DNA of 64,000 nucleotides from Pseudomonas brassicacearum (GCF_000585995.1 NZ_CP007410.1:2755430-2819429), one strand, 5' to 3'; shown: positions 37,608-46,571, counted from the stretch's first letter. Translations and numbers: made by a program. The notes: generated from the letters alone by a model not told the origin.

Positions 37608-37729
37608 TGTGGCGAGGGGATTTATCCCCGCTGGGCTGCGAAGCAGCCCTAAAGCCAGGCACTACGGTGTGTCAGGAAGCTTGAATGGGGTCGCTTCGCA
37701 ACTCAGCGGGGATAAATCCCCTCGCCACA
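37608..37729. repeat. REPIN, TTTATCC type
   Basis: TGTGGCGAGGGGATTTATCCCC and its inverse GGGGATAAATCCCCTCGCCACA lie between rnhA and dnaQ. Confidence 0.85.
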
Positions 37730-37808
37730 AAAGCTGCGGCCAGCAACTCCCTCGGAGCGTGTTAACATCCGCGCTTTTGCAAGCATGCCCGTTGAGAGCT
37801 GAACACTG

Positions 37809-38573
37809 ATGGCCAACAGATCTGTTGTACTGGATACCGAAACCACCGGCATGCCGGTGACCGATGGTCACCGGATTATCGAAATCGGCTGTGTCGAGCT
37901 GATCGGCCGGCGCCTGACCGGTCGCCATTTCCACGTTTACCTGCAACCGGACCGCGAAAGTGATGAAGGCGCCATCGGCGTCCACGGCATCACCAACGAG
38001 TTCCTGGTGGGCAAGCCGCGTTTCGCCGAAGTGGCCGATGAGTTCTTCGAGTTCATCCAGGGCGCGCAGTTGATCATCCATAACGCGGCGTTCGACGTTG
38101 GTTTCATCAACAACGAATTCGCCCTGATGGGCCAGCACGACCGCGCCGACATCACCCGGCATTGCACCATCCTCGATACCCTGATGATGGCTCGGGAACG
38201 CCATCCGGGGCAGCGCAACAGCCTCGATGCCTTGTGCAAGCGCTACGATGTCGACAACTCCGGCCGGGAACTGCACGGCGCCTTGCTCGACTCCGAGATC
38301 CTGGCCGACGTCTACCTGACCATGACCGGCGGCCAGACCAGCCTGTCCCTGGCCGGCAACGCCTCGGACGGCAACGGTACCGGCGAAGGCTCGGGCAACC
38401 AGGCCTCGGAAATCCGTCGTTTGCCCGCTGACCGCCAGCCATCCCGGATCATCCGCGCCAGCGAAAACGACCTGGCCGAACATGCCGCGCGTCTGGAAGC
38501 CATCGCCAAGTCCGCCGGTGCTCCGGCACTGTGGACGCAGTTGGTCGAGGCGCAGGCCCCGGCGAACGGATGA
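37809..38573 (+). CDS. dnaQ: DNA polymerase III epsilon subunit (3'-5' proofreading exonuclease)
   Basis: A 254-residue DEDDh exonuclease. Asp and Glu are in VLDTETTGM, Asp in NAAFDVGF, and His/Asp in ELHGALLDSEILADVYL. After the catalytic domain, GGQTSLSL resembles the clamp-binding motif of E. coli epsilon. The C-terminal tail would bind the alpha polymerase subunit. It corrects misincorporation during replication. Confidence 0.95.
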   Translation: MANRSVVLDTETTGMPVTDGHRIIEIGCVELIGRRLTGRHFHVYLQPDRESDEGAIGVHGITNEFLVGKPRFAEVADEFFEFIQGAQLIIHNAAFDVGFINNEFALMGQHDRADITRHCTILDTLMMARERHPGQRNSLDALCKRYDVDNSGRELHGALLDSEILADVYLTMTGGQTSLSLAGNASDGNGTGEGSGNQASEIRRLPADRQPSRIIRASENDLAEHAARLEAIAKSAGAPALWTQLVEAQAPANG

Positions 38574-38595
38574 AGCTCAAGGCAAATAAAGAGCC

Positions 38596-38686
38596 TGTGG
38601 CGAGGGAGCTTGCTCCCGTCTGAGTGCGAAGCGCTCACAAAAAGGGGCTGCTTCGCAGCCCAGCGGGAGCAAGCTCCCTCGCCACA
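38596..38686. repeat. REPIN
   Basis: TGTGGCGAGGGAGCTTGCTCCC faces GGGAGCAAGCTCCCTCGCCACA downstream of dnaQ. Confidence 0.85.
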
Positions 38687-38873
38687 GTGATTCCGGCAAA
38701 CCATGGGCGAACGGCTGCATCCACGTTCATTTCTCGCCACAATCGCCAGTACCTTCTAACCTGAGGTAACGGGCAGGCTACGGATCCCGCTTGATGTGTG
38801 AAGATTTGCAAGGCAAGGGCAATGGATGGCGATGCGCCGTTGGTTGTCTCAAGGAATGAGGACTTTCCCCAGT

Positions 38874-39488
38874 ATGCAACCGGTCATGAATCCCAAACAC
38901 CCCGGTCTGTCGGTACGCGTCGTCGATGATGGCTTTGCCGCCTACATCTGGGGCAGTGATTTCAGTTTCGAGGTCAGCGACTACGGTACGGCGCAGGTGG
39001 GCCGGCCCGTGAGCCAATGGGCGGTGACGCCCATCGTGCCCTATCGCAAGTGCTATGGCATCGACCCAGAAGAGTTCAGCAGCTTTCGCAATGCCCCGGA
39101 CAGCGAGATCTTCATGGCTTATCTCGACGACCAGCCGGTAGGGCACCTGGTGGTCAGTACCAACTGGAACGGTTTCGCCCATATCGACGAACTGGCAGTG
39201 CATGCTCCGGCCCGTCGCCACGGGGTGGCCAAGGCGCTGCTCGACGTCGCTCACTTCTGGAGTCGCAAGAAAAAACTGCCGGGGATCATGCTGGAAACCC
39301 AGAACAACAACCTGGGGGCCTGCCGACTCTATGAGCGTTGCGGGTACGTGCTCGGCGGCATCGACCATTTGCGCTATCGCGGCATCGACCGGCATACCGC
39401 CGAAGTGGCGTTGTTCTGGTATCGGTTGTTCGACGATCCGCTGGGCATGTCGATCAGTGGCTCAGCAACGCCTCGGCTTGTTCCGTAA
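38874..39488 (+). CDS. GNAT-family N-acetyltransferase (streptothricin acetyltransferase-like)
   Basis: A 204-residue GNAT protein. The acetyl-CoA segment is HIDELAVHAPARRHGVAKAL (R/QxxGxG/A type), followed by LETQNNNLGACRLYERCGY, a block shared with streptothricin acetyltransferases. The substrate could be an antibiotic or a metabolite. The start is uncertain: ATG at 38874 (preceded by GAGGA) or 38886. Its 3' end overlaps the convergent LysR gene by 35 bases. Confidence 0.78.
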   Translation: MQPVMNPKHPGLSVRVVDDGFAAYIWGSDFSFEVSDYGTAQVGRPVSQWAVTPIVPYRKCYGIDPEEFSSFRNAPDSEIFMAYLDDQPVGHLVVSTNWNGFAHIDELAVHAPARRHGVAKALLDVAHFWSRKKKLPGIMLETQNNNLGACRLYERCGYVLGGIDHLRYRGIDRHTAEVALFWYRLFDDPLGMSISGSATPRLVP

Positions 39489-40347
39489 GCCGCTCCAGCA
39501 ACGATTGGACGGCGGGCGAGGGTTGCGTGCCGTTCAGGCTCAGGGCATAGAGACCAATCGCAATCGCCGGTGACACCGGGCAGACATCCAGCTCACCGCC
39601 CTTGGCACCTGAGGCGGTGAACGGGTCGACAATGGCCAGGCCTTCGCCGGCCTCGACCATGGCGCGCATCATCTGATGGGTCTGTACGCGGATCTGGATC
39701 ACCGGCGCCGGCCGCAGCGCCGCCAGTTTATGTTCGAACGCGGGGCTCAGCGGGTCGTGGCCATCGAGCCCCACCAGCGACTGGCCCGCCAGATCCTGAA
39801 GCGAAATGTATTTTTGCCGCGGTTGCAGCCAGCCGTGGGGCGCCAGCAATTGCAGTTTGCCCTGGGCAATCATCTGGCAATGGATGTCGGGGTGTTCCGG
39901 GTCGTGCAAGCTCAGGCCCAGGTCACTTTCACGCAATAGCAGGCTTTGGACGATGTCGCGGGTCGGTTGGCTGAGCAGGGTGCAAGGCACATCCGGATGC
40001 CGTCGACGCAGTGCGGCGATGCTCTGGGGCAACAGCTGTTGGGCCAGCGGCGGGGTGCAGATGACTCGCAGGGGAGGTGCCTGATAGTGTTTCAGGCTGC
40101 TGGCCAGGCGTTGCACCGGTTCGAGGGTGTCGTACACCCGCGTGATGCCGTCGCGCAATTCAAGGGTTTCCCGGGTGGCCTGCAAGCGACCGCGCACGCT
40201 GGCAAACAGCATGAAACCCAATTGGGCCTCGGCATCGCGCAGTATCGCCTCGACCTCCGCCACTGGCAGTTGCAGCCATTCGGCCGCCGTGCCGAGGTGG
40301 CCGGTCTGCAGCAGCGCCTGGATCACTTCGATGTGGCGTAAACGCAT
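39454..40347 (-). CDS. LysR-family transcriptional regulator
   Basis: A 297-residue regulator. The N-terminal winged helix runs from MRLRHIEVIQALLQTGHLGT to about residue 60, and the effector domain begins near PPLRVICTPPL and includes HPDVPCTLLSQPTRDIVQ. The DNA-binding helix (GTAAEWLQLPVAEVEAILRD) is less canonical than in most LysR proteins. The target is unknown; the convergent acetyltransferase is one candidate. Confidence 0.83.
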   Translation of the reverse strand: MRLRHIEVIQALLQTGHLGTAAEWLQLPVAEVEAILRDAEAQLGFMLFASVRGRLQATRETLELRDGITRVYDTLEPVQRLASSLKHYQAPPLRVICTPPLAQQLLPQSIAALRRRHPDVPCTLLSQPTRDIVQSLLLRESDLGLSLHDPEHPDIHCQMIAQGKLQLLAPHGWLQPRQKYISLQDLAGQSLVGLDGHDPLSPAFEHKLAALRPAPVIQIRVQTHQMMRAMVEAGEGLAIVDPFTASGAKGGELDVCPVSPAIAIGLYALSLNGTQPSPAVQSLLERLTEQAEALLSH

Positions 40348-40433
40348 GCAAGAAGTCCGTATTAGGCAGGTAAGCCATTGAGTGGCTGAATCCTAACCCA
40401 AGTCCGGGCATGACTTCTGCTCATAACCAACGG

Positions 40434-40697
40434 TTATGAAGCTATTTGCGTTTCAGTGGGCGTTTGAGTGGGCAGTGGCGTTTCTGGTTCGCGCGTCAAT
40501 TCGATTTGAGATTGCACGAGAATAAATTTGCCGTCGTCGAGTTTGGTGACTCGATCACCGATAGCCAATTTATAGGTAGTGACAGGCTCCTTGCCGTTTC
40601 CGTCCGGCGACGGGGTCGATTCCTGGAACTCATGCACCGAATAGACGCGACCTTCGGCGTCCCGCGCATGAAATTGTCCGACAAGTACTGCTGCCAT
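40434..40697 (-). CDS. small hypothetical protein, 87 residues
   Basis: The start has GAGG nine bases upstream. A compact beta-rich core (VLVGQFHARDAEGRVYSVHE, LAIGDRVTKLDDGKFILVQS) is followed by a Pro/Thr-rich tail. No signal peptide or known domain is seen. Similar small proteins occur in Pseudomonas, but I know no function. Confidence 0.62.
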   Translation of the reverse strand: MAAVLVGQFHARDAEGRVYSVHEFQESTPSPDGNGKEPVTTYKLAIGDRVTKLDDGKFILVQSQIELTREPETPLPTQTPTETQIAS

Positions 40698-40881
40698 TGC
40701 TTAGAACCTCTGGAAATAGATCACTCGATTTGCGGTTCTGTAGACCCTGGTCAAGCGCGGTAAGTTTTCCTACATGAAAAAAATAGTCCAGTCGGCCGGT
40801 TTTCGTCGTCCCGCTGGTCCAATTGTCGCTCCGATCATCTATAACTACAGGCTCCTTTGAGCCGACAGTCGAGAGACTCTT

Positions 40882-41439
40882 ATGAGTAATGTCTACACAG
40901 TGGCCGTTTTGGTGGGCAGCCTGCGCAAGGCATCGATCAATCGCAAGGTGGCGCTGGCACTGGCTGACCTGGCGCCAGCCAATCTGAAACTGAGCATCGT
41001 CGAGATTGGCGACTTGCCACTCTATAACGAAGACATTGACGTAACGCCGCCGGCAGCCTACACCACATTCCGTCAGCAGGTGGGCGCAGCCGACGCAATA
41101 CTGTTCGTCACGCCTGAATACAACCGTTCGGTGCCGGCACCGCTGAAAAATGCCATCGACGTCGGCTCGCGCCCTTATGGCCAGAGTTGCTTCAGTGGCA
41201 AGCCGGGCGCGGTGATCAGTGCATCGCCGGGCGCCATCGGGGGTTTTGGCGCTAATCATCATTTGCGCCAGTCCCTGGTGTTCCTCGATGTGCCGTGCAT
41301 GCAGCAGCCGGAAGCCTACCTGAGCGGGGCCGGGACGGCGTTTGACGAGGCGGGCAACCTGTCGGAGTCCGTAAGGCCGTTCCTGCAGAAATTTATCGAT
41401 GCGTATGGCAAGTGGGTGGAGCAGCATAAAAAGGCCTGA
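40882..41439 (+). CDS. NADPH-dependent FMN reductase (ChrR/YieF-like)
   Basis: A 185-residue flavodoxin-fold reductase. The FMN phosphate loop is LVGSLRKASINRKV at residues 10-23, and the family motif TPEYNRSVPAPLKNAID lies near residues 76-92. Relatives reduce quinones, azo compounds or chromate. It is monocistronic with a terminator about 55 bases after the stop. Confidence 0.87.
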   Translation: MSNVYTVAVLVGSLRKASINRKVALALADLAPANLKLSIVEIGDLPLYNEDIDVTPPAAYTTFRQQVGAADAILFVTPEYNRSVPAPLKNAIDVGSRPYGQSCFSGKPGAVISASPGAIGGFGANHHLRQSLVFLDVPCMQQPEAYLSGAGTAFDEAGNLSESVRPFLQKFIDAYGKWVEQHKKA

Positions 41440-41491
41440 TGGCCTCCTGCGGTTCAGGATCCAGCGCTCACCAGAAAGCGGGTCACACTCA

Positions 41492-41526
41492 GGGCCGTTC
41501 GTGTTTTCCCACGCACGGCCCTTTTG
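41492..41526 (+). terminator. rho-independent terminator after FMN reductase
   Basis: GGGCCGT (41492-41498) pairs with ACGGCCC (41515-41521), followed by TTTT. Confidence 0.75.
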
Positions 41527-41539
41527 ATGTCCCTTCAAC

Positions 41540-41584
41540 CTGTCAACTCTGACAGTAGGCACATCTCCCTTTCAGGCATTGAAT
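41540..41584 (+). promoter_or_regulatory. LuxR-box-like dyad with -10 element for the 1398-residue protein gene
   Basis: CTGTCA-ACTC-TGACAG at 41540-41555 is a perfect dyad of the CTG-N10-CAG type; with flanks it reads ACCTGTCA at its left edge. TTGAAT at 41579-41584 can act as the -10. This puts the dyad centre near -43. The same arrangement occurs at 6442-6400 and 46718-46674 on the minus strand. Confidence 0.5.
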
Positions 41585-41616
41585 AAACCCAGACCTCATC
41601 CGACTGGGACCCCGCC

Positions 41617-44600
41617 ATGGACACTGCCGACAACACCCCCCTGGATTACGACGCGCTGGTCATTCCCGACGGCGGCCCGGCGCATCTGCCGGCTCCGGTG
41701 GGCAGCGTCGGCATCAACATCGCTGCCGCCAAGCTCGTCTTTCCCCACCAAGGGTTGCGCCTGCTTCTACCGCCCTGGGGGGACCGCATGGGCCGGGGCG
41801 ATTCCTACAGGGTCAAGTTGGGCGCTGTCCCCGTGCTGACGGGCTCTATCGATGAAGAGAGTCAGGTGGGCCAGTGGGTCGAGCGGTTTATCCCCGTAGG
41901 CGGGCTGGTCGATGGGGACTTCGACTTGAGCTACGACGTGAAAATACTCGGGGACCCCGACTTCAGGCCTTCAGTGGTGACGAAGATCCACGTCAAGATC
42001 GACTTCGCCCCGCCCGGTGGCCCCGATCAGAACGGCGATACGCCCGGTCATTCCGCACTGAAACTGACGATCCCCCCCGAGTTCCTGCCGCCCGGCGCGG
42101 TGGACCAGGAGGCCGCCAAGCAAGGCGTCCCGGTAACCATCGAGCCTTACCCGATCATGGCCGAAGGGGATCGAATCAAACTGTTCTGGGGCATTAAATT
42201 CGTTTGGAAAACGGTAGAAAAAGAACATTTGCCGCCACAGAACACCCCTCTGGTGATCACCGTCGACGAAACCACCATTGTCGAGGACACCGATGCCAAC
42301 GGCCTGGCGGTGGTCTTTGAAGTCTATGACGTGGTGGACAACAAGTCCGAAGACTTCAGTGCCGAAGTGCGGGTGATCGTGGACACCGGCAACTCGCGCT
42401 TGATGGCGCCGTTGGTCAAGGAGGTGTTCGACCTGGAGCTGGACGTGGATCAGCTCGGCGAGGCGGACCTGACCTTTCAGGTGATCGCAGTGGATGCCAA
42501 CTTCGAGGTGGGCGATGAAGTCGAGATGCATTTGACGGGCACCACGGCGGAGGGGGAAAAGATCGATGAAGTCACCTTCGCGCTGGAGAAAATTCTCGAT
42601 GTCCCAAGAGTTCTTGAGTTCAAACGCCCCAGCGCCGAGGTGCGACAGCTGGCCGGTGGTCTCCATGCGGCTTTCTTCTACCGGCTGATCAAGGCGGATG
42701 GGAGCCCCGACCTTTTTTCGAAAGTGTTTGCGCCGCGGATCGTGGGCCGGACCAATCCCCTGGCGGCCCCGATCCCCCTGGACGAAATCGCCGGCACACT
42801 CGACCCACAACTGCCCAGTACAACCATCGAGATCCCGCTGGACCCGGCCATGGAAGAGGGCAATGCCATTGCCTTGATTTGGAAGGGGCTCACCGAGACC
42901 GGCAGCCCTTACGAGCCCGACTTGCCCCTGCATCCGCTCAGCGAGAACGAAGCGGAGGGTCGCGTACCGATCGAAATCGTCGTGACCGGCGAGCACCTCA
43001 CCACCATTGAAGGCGGGACGCTCGATCTGTATTACAAGCTGTTGCGCGATGTGGTGAGCCGGGAAGTCATCGCAGAGGAATCGCTGCACGCCGACCTGCT
43101 CAGTATCGGCATCCCCCAGGCCGAATTACCGCTCCCGGTGGTTGAAGGCGAGAACGACGGCGTACTGGATCCGGCGGACAAGCCGAACGGCACACGCTTG
43201 ATCGTTCGCCAATACAGCGGGCAAAAGGCCGGCGACCGGGTGCATAGCTTGTGGTGGGGGTCGAAAACCGGCCGGTATCGGGACTCGATTCGGGTGACTG
43301 AATTTACCGAGAACCAAGACCTCCCGTTCCCCATCACCGCCGCGTTGATCGAGGGGAATCGGGATGGCACGGTGCGGGCGATGTATTGGGTCAAGCGGGT
43401 TGCGGGTGGTACTTCTGCTTCAGAAATCTTGCAGATGCGCATTGGCGTAGGCATGGATTTCATAGCGCCCAGCATCAAGCAGGCCACCGGCACTGCGCCC
43501 AACCAGCAACTGAATCCGGTGGCGGCTAAGGATGCCTTGACCGTGCTGATCCCCGATTATGGTATCCAGCCCGGAGATAAAGTCAGCGTCACCTGGGCCG
43601 GTACTGCAGGCGCGGGTTCTTATACCAAGCCGGCAGACGATTTGCCTTCCAACCGAGAGATTGAACTGCCGGTCTCGGTCATCGCTTATAACCTGGCGAG
43701 GTCGGTGACAGTCACCTACACCGTGACCCGCGAGGGTAAGGAGTGGCCAGCGTCAGCACCACTGACCCTGAGCGTGCAGGCGTTCGCCGCGGGCGATCTG
43801 CCCACGCCGCTGATCCCTCAAGCGGCTAGCAACGGCACCGGTAGCGAGCTCGACCTGAGCAGCTTCACCGGCGATGCCCGGGTCACGGAAGCGCCGTGGC
43901 CGCTGATCGCCGCAGGCCAGCGGGTCTGGTTGCGATGCGAGGGCACCGCCAGCGATAACACCGATCACACGATCACCCTTTACACCAATTCAGCGGTAAG
44001 CGGAAGTGAAGTGGGCGCCGGCCTCTCCAAGGAAATCCCGCGGGCCGAGCTTGCGAAGTTGCGCGATGGCTCCGCGCTCAAGGTGGTGCTTGAGGTCACG
44101 TTTAACCGCAGTAGCAACCAGAGCGAGGTCGTTGCGTTCCCACTGCGTACTTATATCGTCAGGGCCGTGGAATGGCTTACACCGACCCTCACCGATATCC
44201 GTGACTCCAAAGGTACTGTCGTGGGCGGCAGTACCGTGGAGACCAGCGTCACCGTCACGGGTACCGGACACAGCGGTGAACGGATTCAGTTGATGGACGG
44301 TACGGCCAATATCGGCAACCCCGTGCCCATTTCTGTTGGTGGGACAACGTGGAGCACCCCACTCACGGGCCTGAGCGTCAAGGCTTACAGTCTGAAGGCC
44401 AGAGGCTTATATGGCAGCGAACCTGAGTCAGCTGCGTCGACCTTTACCGTCATTACTCTGACCGAGGTGCATAAGCCTTACATCCAGCAAGCCGAGAACA
44501 ATGGGGAAGGCGCGACACTCGACCTGAGCACATTCACGGGCAATGCCACCGTCAAGGTAAGACCGTGGCCGGGTATCGCGGCCGGGCAAAAAGTCTGGCT

Positions 44601-45813
44601 GCGCTGTCTAGGCAAAAAAGCCAATGGCGATGATCATTTCATCACCTTGTACACGGCATCAGGAGTTACCTCTGCGGAAGTCACCGCCGGGCTTTCAAAA
44701 AGCCTCGCGCGCGCTCAGCTGGAACTATTGGGGAGCAACACCGAGTTAATGGTGGAGCTCAAGGTGACATTCAATGGCTCCAGCGTGGAGGAGGGCGCGA
44801 CTGTTTTTCCTTTACGTACCTATAACGTAATAGTCAGAGCGCCGGTCAGCATCGACGTCGGGATCAGCCCAACCCGGCACGCGCTGAGTCCTGACGGCGC
44901 CTATCTCTATGTATGTGTTTTTGAAGCAAGAAAAATCGTTGTGGTGAGCACCGCGACGTATGCGGTAATAAGAACCGTCGACTCTCCAGAACCAACGCTT
45001 GGTCCTTGGGACATCGCCGTTTCCCCGGACGGTAGATGGGCTTACGTTTTTCTGACAGTCTTGAATTTTGGAGGGATACTGCATTCAATTCGAATTCTTG
45101 ACCTCACGACCTATTCGTTCACCAGTGGAGGGGCTAACCCATCCCCGACAAGCAATGCTATAGCACTGACTAAGAACGGTACTCAAATTTATGTCAGGAA
45201 TACCCGCAGTATTTCCGTGTACGATACAGTGAGTCTTTCGCTAATTGGGTCAATCTCGCTTACAGGCAATCCTGATAATAACCATATCAGCTTCAACCCA
45301 ACAGGTGATCTTGGTTATTACGCTTCAGCTTTAGGCGTCGGTCCAAGTAAAGTCGAGGTTGTCGATACGGTGACTCATACCGTTTTACGCACCATTGGCG
45401 TTCCAACCGACTATGCTGTCTCTCTGAGCCTAAGCCCTGACGGATCCCGCGCTTATATAGGGCATAATCCAAACTATTTTACCAGTGGTAGTGGTATAAG
45501 TTCTGTGTCTATTATGGAAGTGGCGACGGGGCGCATTATGAAGACTATCGCTATTCCTCAGATGAGCGCAGGTACAGCCTCATTCAGAGTTATAAGTAGT
45601 CCAGGTGGCACCCGTGTCTATTTGTATGGGGCTAGTTATCGTCACATAGAGGTCATTGATACGGCGACGCTGACGCTTATGTCAAGTATTCCAATGCCTG
45701 ACCAGCTTGTGGGGGATGGAGTTGACCACATAACGTATAGTTCGTCTGGTACATACTTTTATATGTCCATGGCAGGAGGGCATCAGTTAGGTATTGTCCC
45801 AAGACGCTCCTAA
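41617..45813 (+). CDS. large modular Ig-like protein with C-terminal YVTN-type beta-propeller
   Basis: A 1398-residue protein with no signal peptide. Residues 1 to about 1090 contain repeated beta-sandwich modules, each with a G(D/Q)(R/K)xxxLxW strand (e.g. GDRIKLFWG, GNAIALIWKG, GDRVHSLWWG, GDKVSVTWAG, GQRVWLRCEG, GQKVWLRCLG). Two of these, at about residues 730-850 and 950-1085, are close copies separated by an Ig-like domain (VTVTGTGHSGERIQL). Residues 1090-1398 form a beta-propeller of the YVTN/Lvb type with SPDGAYLYV, SPDGRWAYVF and SPDGSRAYIG blades. The DNA from about 44870 is much richer in A+T than the first 3.2 kb. The start follows a LuxR-box-like promoter. A role in adhesion or secretion is possible but unproven. 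Confidence 0.75.
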   Translation: MDTADNTPLDYDALVIPDGGPAHLPAPVGSVGINIAAAKLVFPHQGLRLLLPPWGDRMGRGDSYRVKLGAVPVLTGSIDEESQVGQWVERFIPVGGLVDGDFDLSYDVKILGDPDFRPSVVTKIHVKIDFAPPGGPDQNGDTPGHSALKLTIPPEFLPPGAVDQEAAKQGVPVTIEPYPIMAEGDRIKLFWGIKFVWKTVEKEHLPPQNTPLVITVDETTIVEDTDANGLAVVFEVYDVVDNKSEDFSAEVRVIVDTGNSRLMAPLVKEVFDLELDVDQLGEADLTFQVIAVDANFEVGDEVEMHLTGTTAEGEKIDEVTFALEKILDVPRVLEFKRPSAEVRQLAGGLHAAFFYRLIKADGSPDLFSKVFAPRIVGRTNPLAAPIPLDEIAGTLDPQLPSTTIEIPLDPAMEEGNAIALIWKGLTETGSPYEPDLPLHPLSENEAEGRVPIEIVVTGEHLTTIEGGTLDLYYKLLRDVVSREVIAEESLHADLLSIGIPQAELPLPVVEGENDGVLDPADKPNGTRLIVRQYSGQKAGDRVHSLWWGSKTGRYRDSIRVTEFTENQDLPFPITAALIEGNRDGTVRAMYWVKRVAGGTSASEILQMRIGVGMDFIAPSIKQATGTAPNQQLNPVAAKDALTVLIPDYGIQPGDKVSVTWAGTAGAGSYTKPADDLPSNREIELPVSVIAYNLARSVTVTYTVTREGKEWPASAPLTLSVQAFAAGDLPTPLIPQAASNGTGSELDLSSFTGDARVTEAPWPLIAAGQRVWLRCEGTASDNTDHTITLYTNSAVSGSEVGAGLSKEIPRAELAKLRDGSALKVVLEVTFNRSSNQSEVVAFPLRTYIVRAVEWLTPTLTDIRDSKGTVVGGSTVETSVTVTGTGHSGERIQLMDGTANIGNPVPISVGGTTWSTPLTGLSVKAYSLKARGLYGSEPESAASTFTVITLTEVHKPYIQQAENNGEGATLDLSTFTGNATVKVRPWPGIAAGQKVWLRCLGKKANGDDHFITLYTASGVTSAEVTAGLSKSLARAQLELLGSNTELMVELKVTFNGSSVEEGATVFPLRTYNVIVRAPVSIDVGISPTRHALSPDGAYLYVCVFEARKIVVVSTATYAVIRTVDSPEPTLGPWDIAVSPDGRWAYVFLTVLNFGGILHSIRILDLTTYSFTSGGANPSPTSNAIALTKNGTQIYVRNTRSISVYDTVSLSLIGSISLTGNPDNNHISFNPTGDLGYYASALGVGPSKVEVVDTVTHTVLRTIGVPTDYAVSLSLSPDGSRAYIGHNPNYFTSGSGISSVSIMEVATGRIMKTIAIPQMSAGTASFRVISSPGGTRVYLYGASYRHIEVIDTATLTLMSSIPMPDQLVGDGVDHITYSSSGTYFYMSMAGGHQLGIVPRRS

Positions 45814-46316
45814 CTTGAAGCGAGAAAGGGGGCTGATTTGTTAGATTGGCAGTTGTTACATGAGTTTTCACAGAGCCAGTTTGCAACTGCTGCGCAGCCG
45901 AGCGGGAGCAAGCTCCCTCGCCGCAGGGGGCCGTGTACTTCCAGCAAAGCCGTGGCCCACCCGTTTTTGTACGAGCCAAATGAAAAAGCACAAAAATTTT
46001 CAGGTGAAAGGACGGCCCAGAGAGTGTGCGAACTGTCAGCATGATAGTAGGCACACATCCGCTTTCAGATATTGAATAGGCCCAGGCCTAGAATAAAGGG
46101 TGCATTTATTTACTAGTAAACACAGCCTGTGAAAGCGAGAGCAATCGCCTTCACAGACCCGCGCTTGCCGCTTCTTCGAGTAATCGGTCAATGATGTATG
46201 TCGCCAATATTGAAGATAAAAGCGAAAGGAGTTGGAGACTGCTAAGGCAGCCTTCAACTCGGAGAGGTTGTGCCGAAACTAATGGCGCGGAAGCATCGTA
46301 ATGGTTCAAATTAAAC
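45814..46316. other. AT-richer intergenic region with solo REP and decayed promoter copy
   Basis: It holds a single REP arm (45890-45925, AGCGGGAGCAAGCTCCCTCG) and a degenerate copy of the 41.5 kb promoter block (46033-46089). No convincing gene is present; a 37-codon frame at 46195 lacks a ribosome site. Confidence 0.5.
46033..46089 (+). repeat. degenerate copy of the 41.5 kb promoter block
   Basis: CTGTCAGCATGATAG followed by TAGGCACAcATCCGCTTTCAG-like sequence and TTGAAT aligns along 56 bases with 41541-41596. Here the dyad has lost a base and one position. No gene start lies in the right place, so the promoter seems to be an orphan. Confidence 0.6.
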
Positions 46317-46571
46317 TTAGTGTTTTACATCAATGTCTATTGACCACGAAGAGTCGGGAAGTTCTGGTAGTGTTGTGTCGCCTCTTGAAAAGTGTCTGCC
46401 AAACACGGTTCCAAAGTATTTTTTTCCTTCGTGGGAAAAGGCTATGGTATCACCGACTCTAGCCTCAAGAAGCACCTCACGTTGTTCGTCATAGGGGGGG
46501 ACTACAAATCCTGTAAAGTCGGGATAGTCTGTCGCTGCAAAGCTGATACGAATGCTCAGTGGTCTGGCCAT
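46317..46571 (-). CDS. small hypothetical protein, 84 residues, with LuxR-box-like promoter
   Basis: The start at 46571 has GAGG nine bases upstream. The protein (MARPLSIRISFAATDYPDFT..., GDTIAFSHEGKKYFGTVFGR) looks like a small soluble beta-barrel; I recognise no family. The upstream dyad at 46703-46718 with a TAAAAT -10 at 46679-46674 suggests co-regulation with the two Ig-like genes. Base composition is lower in GC than the housekeeping genes. Confidence 0.62.
   Translation of the reverse strand: MARPLSIRISFAATDYPDFTGFVVPPYDEQREVLLEARVGDTIAFSHEGKKYFGTVFGRHFSRGDTTLPELPDSSWSIDIDVKH

Noticed and set aside
46195..46305. A 37-codon frame after the orphan promoter copy.
   Set aside because: No ribosome site and no protein-like features; not annotated as a gene.
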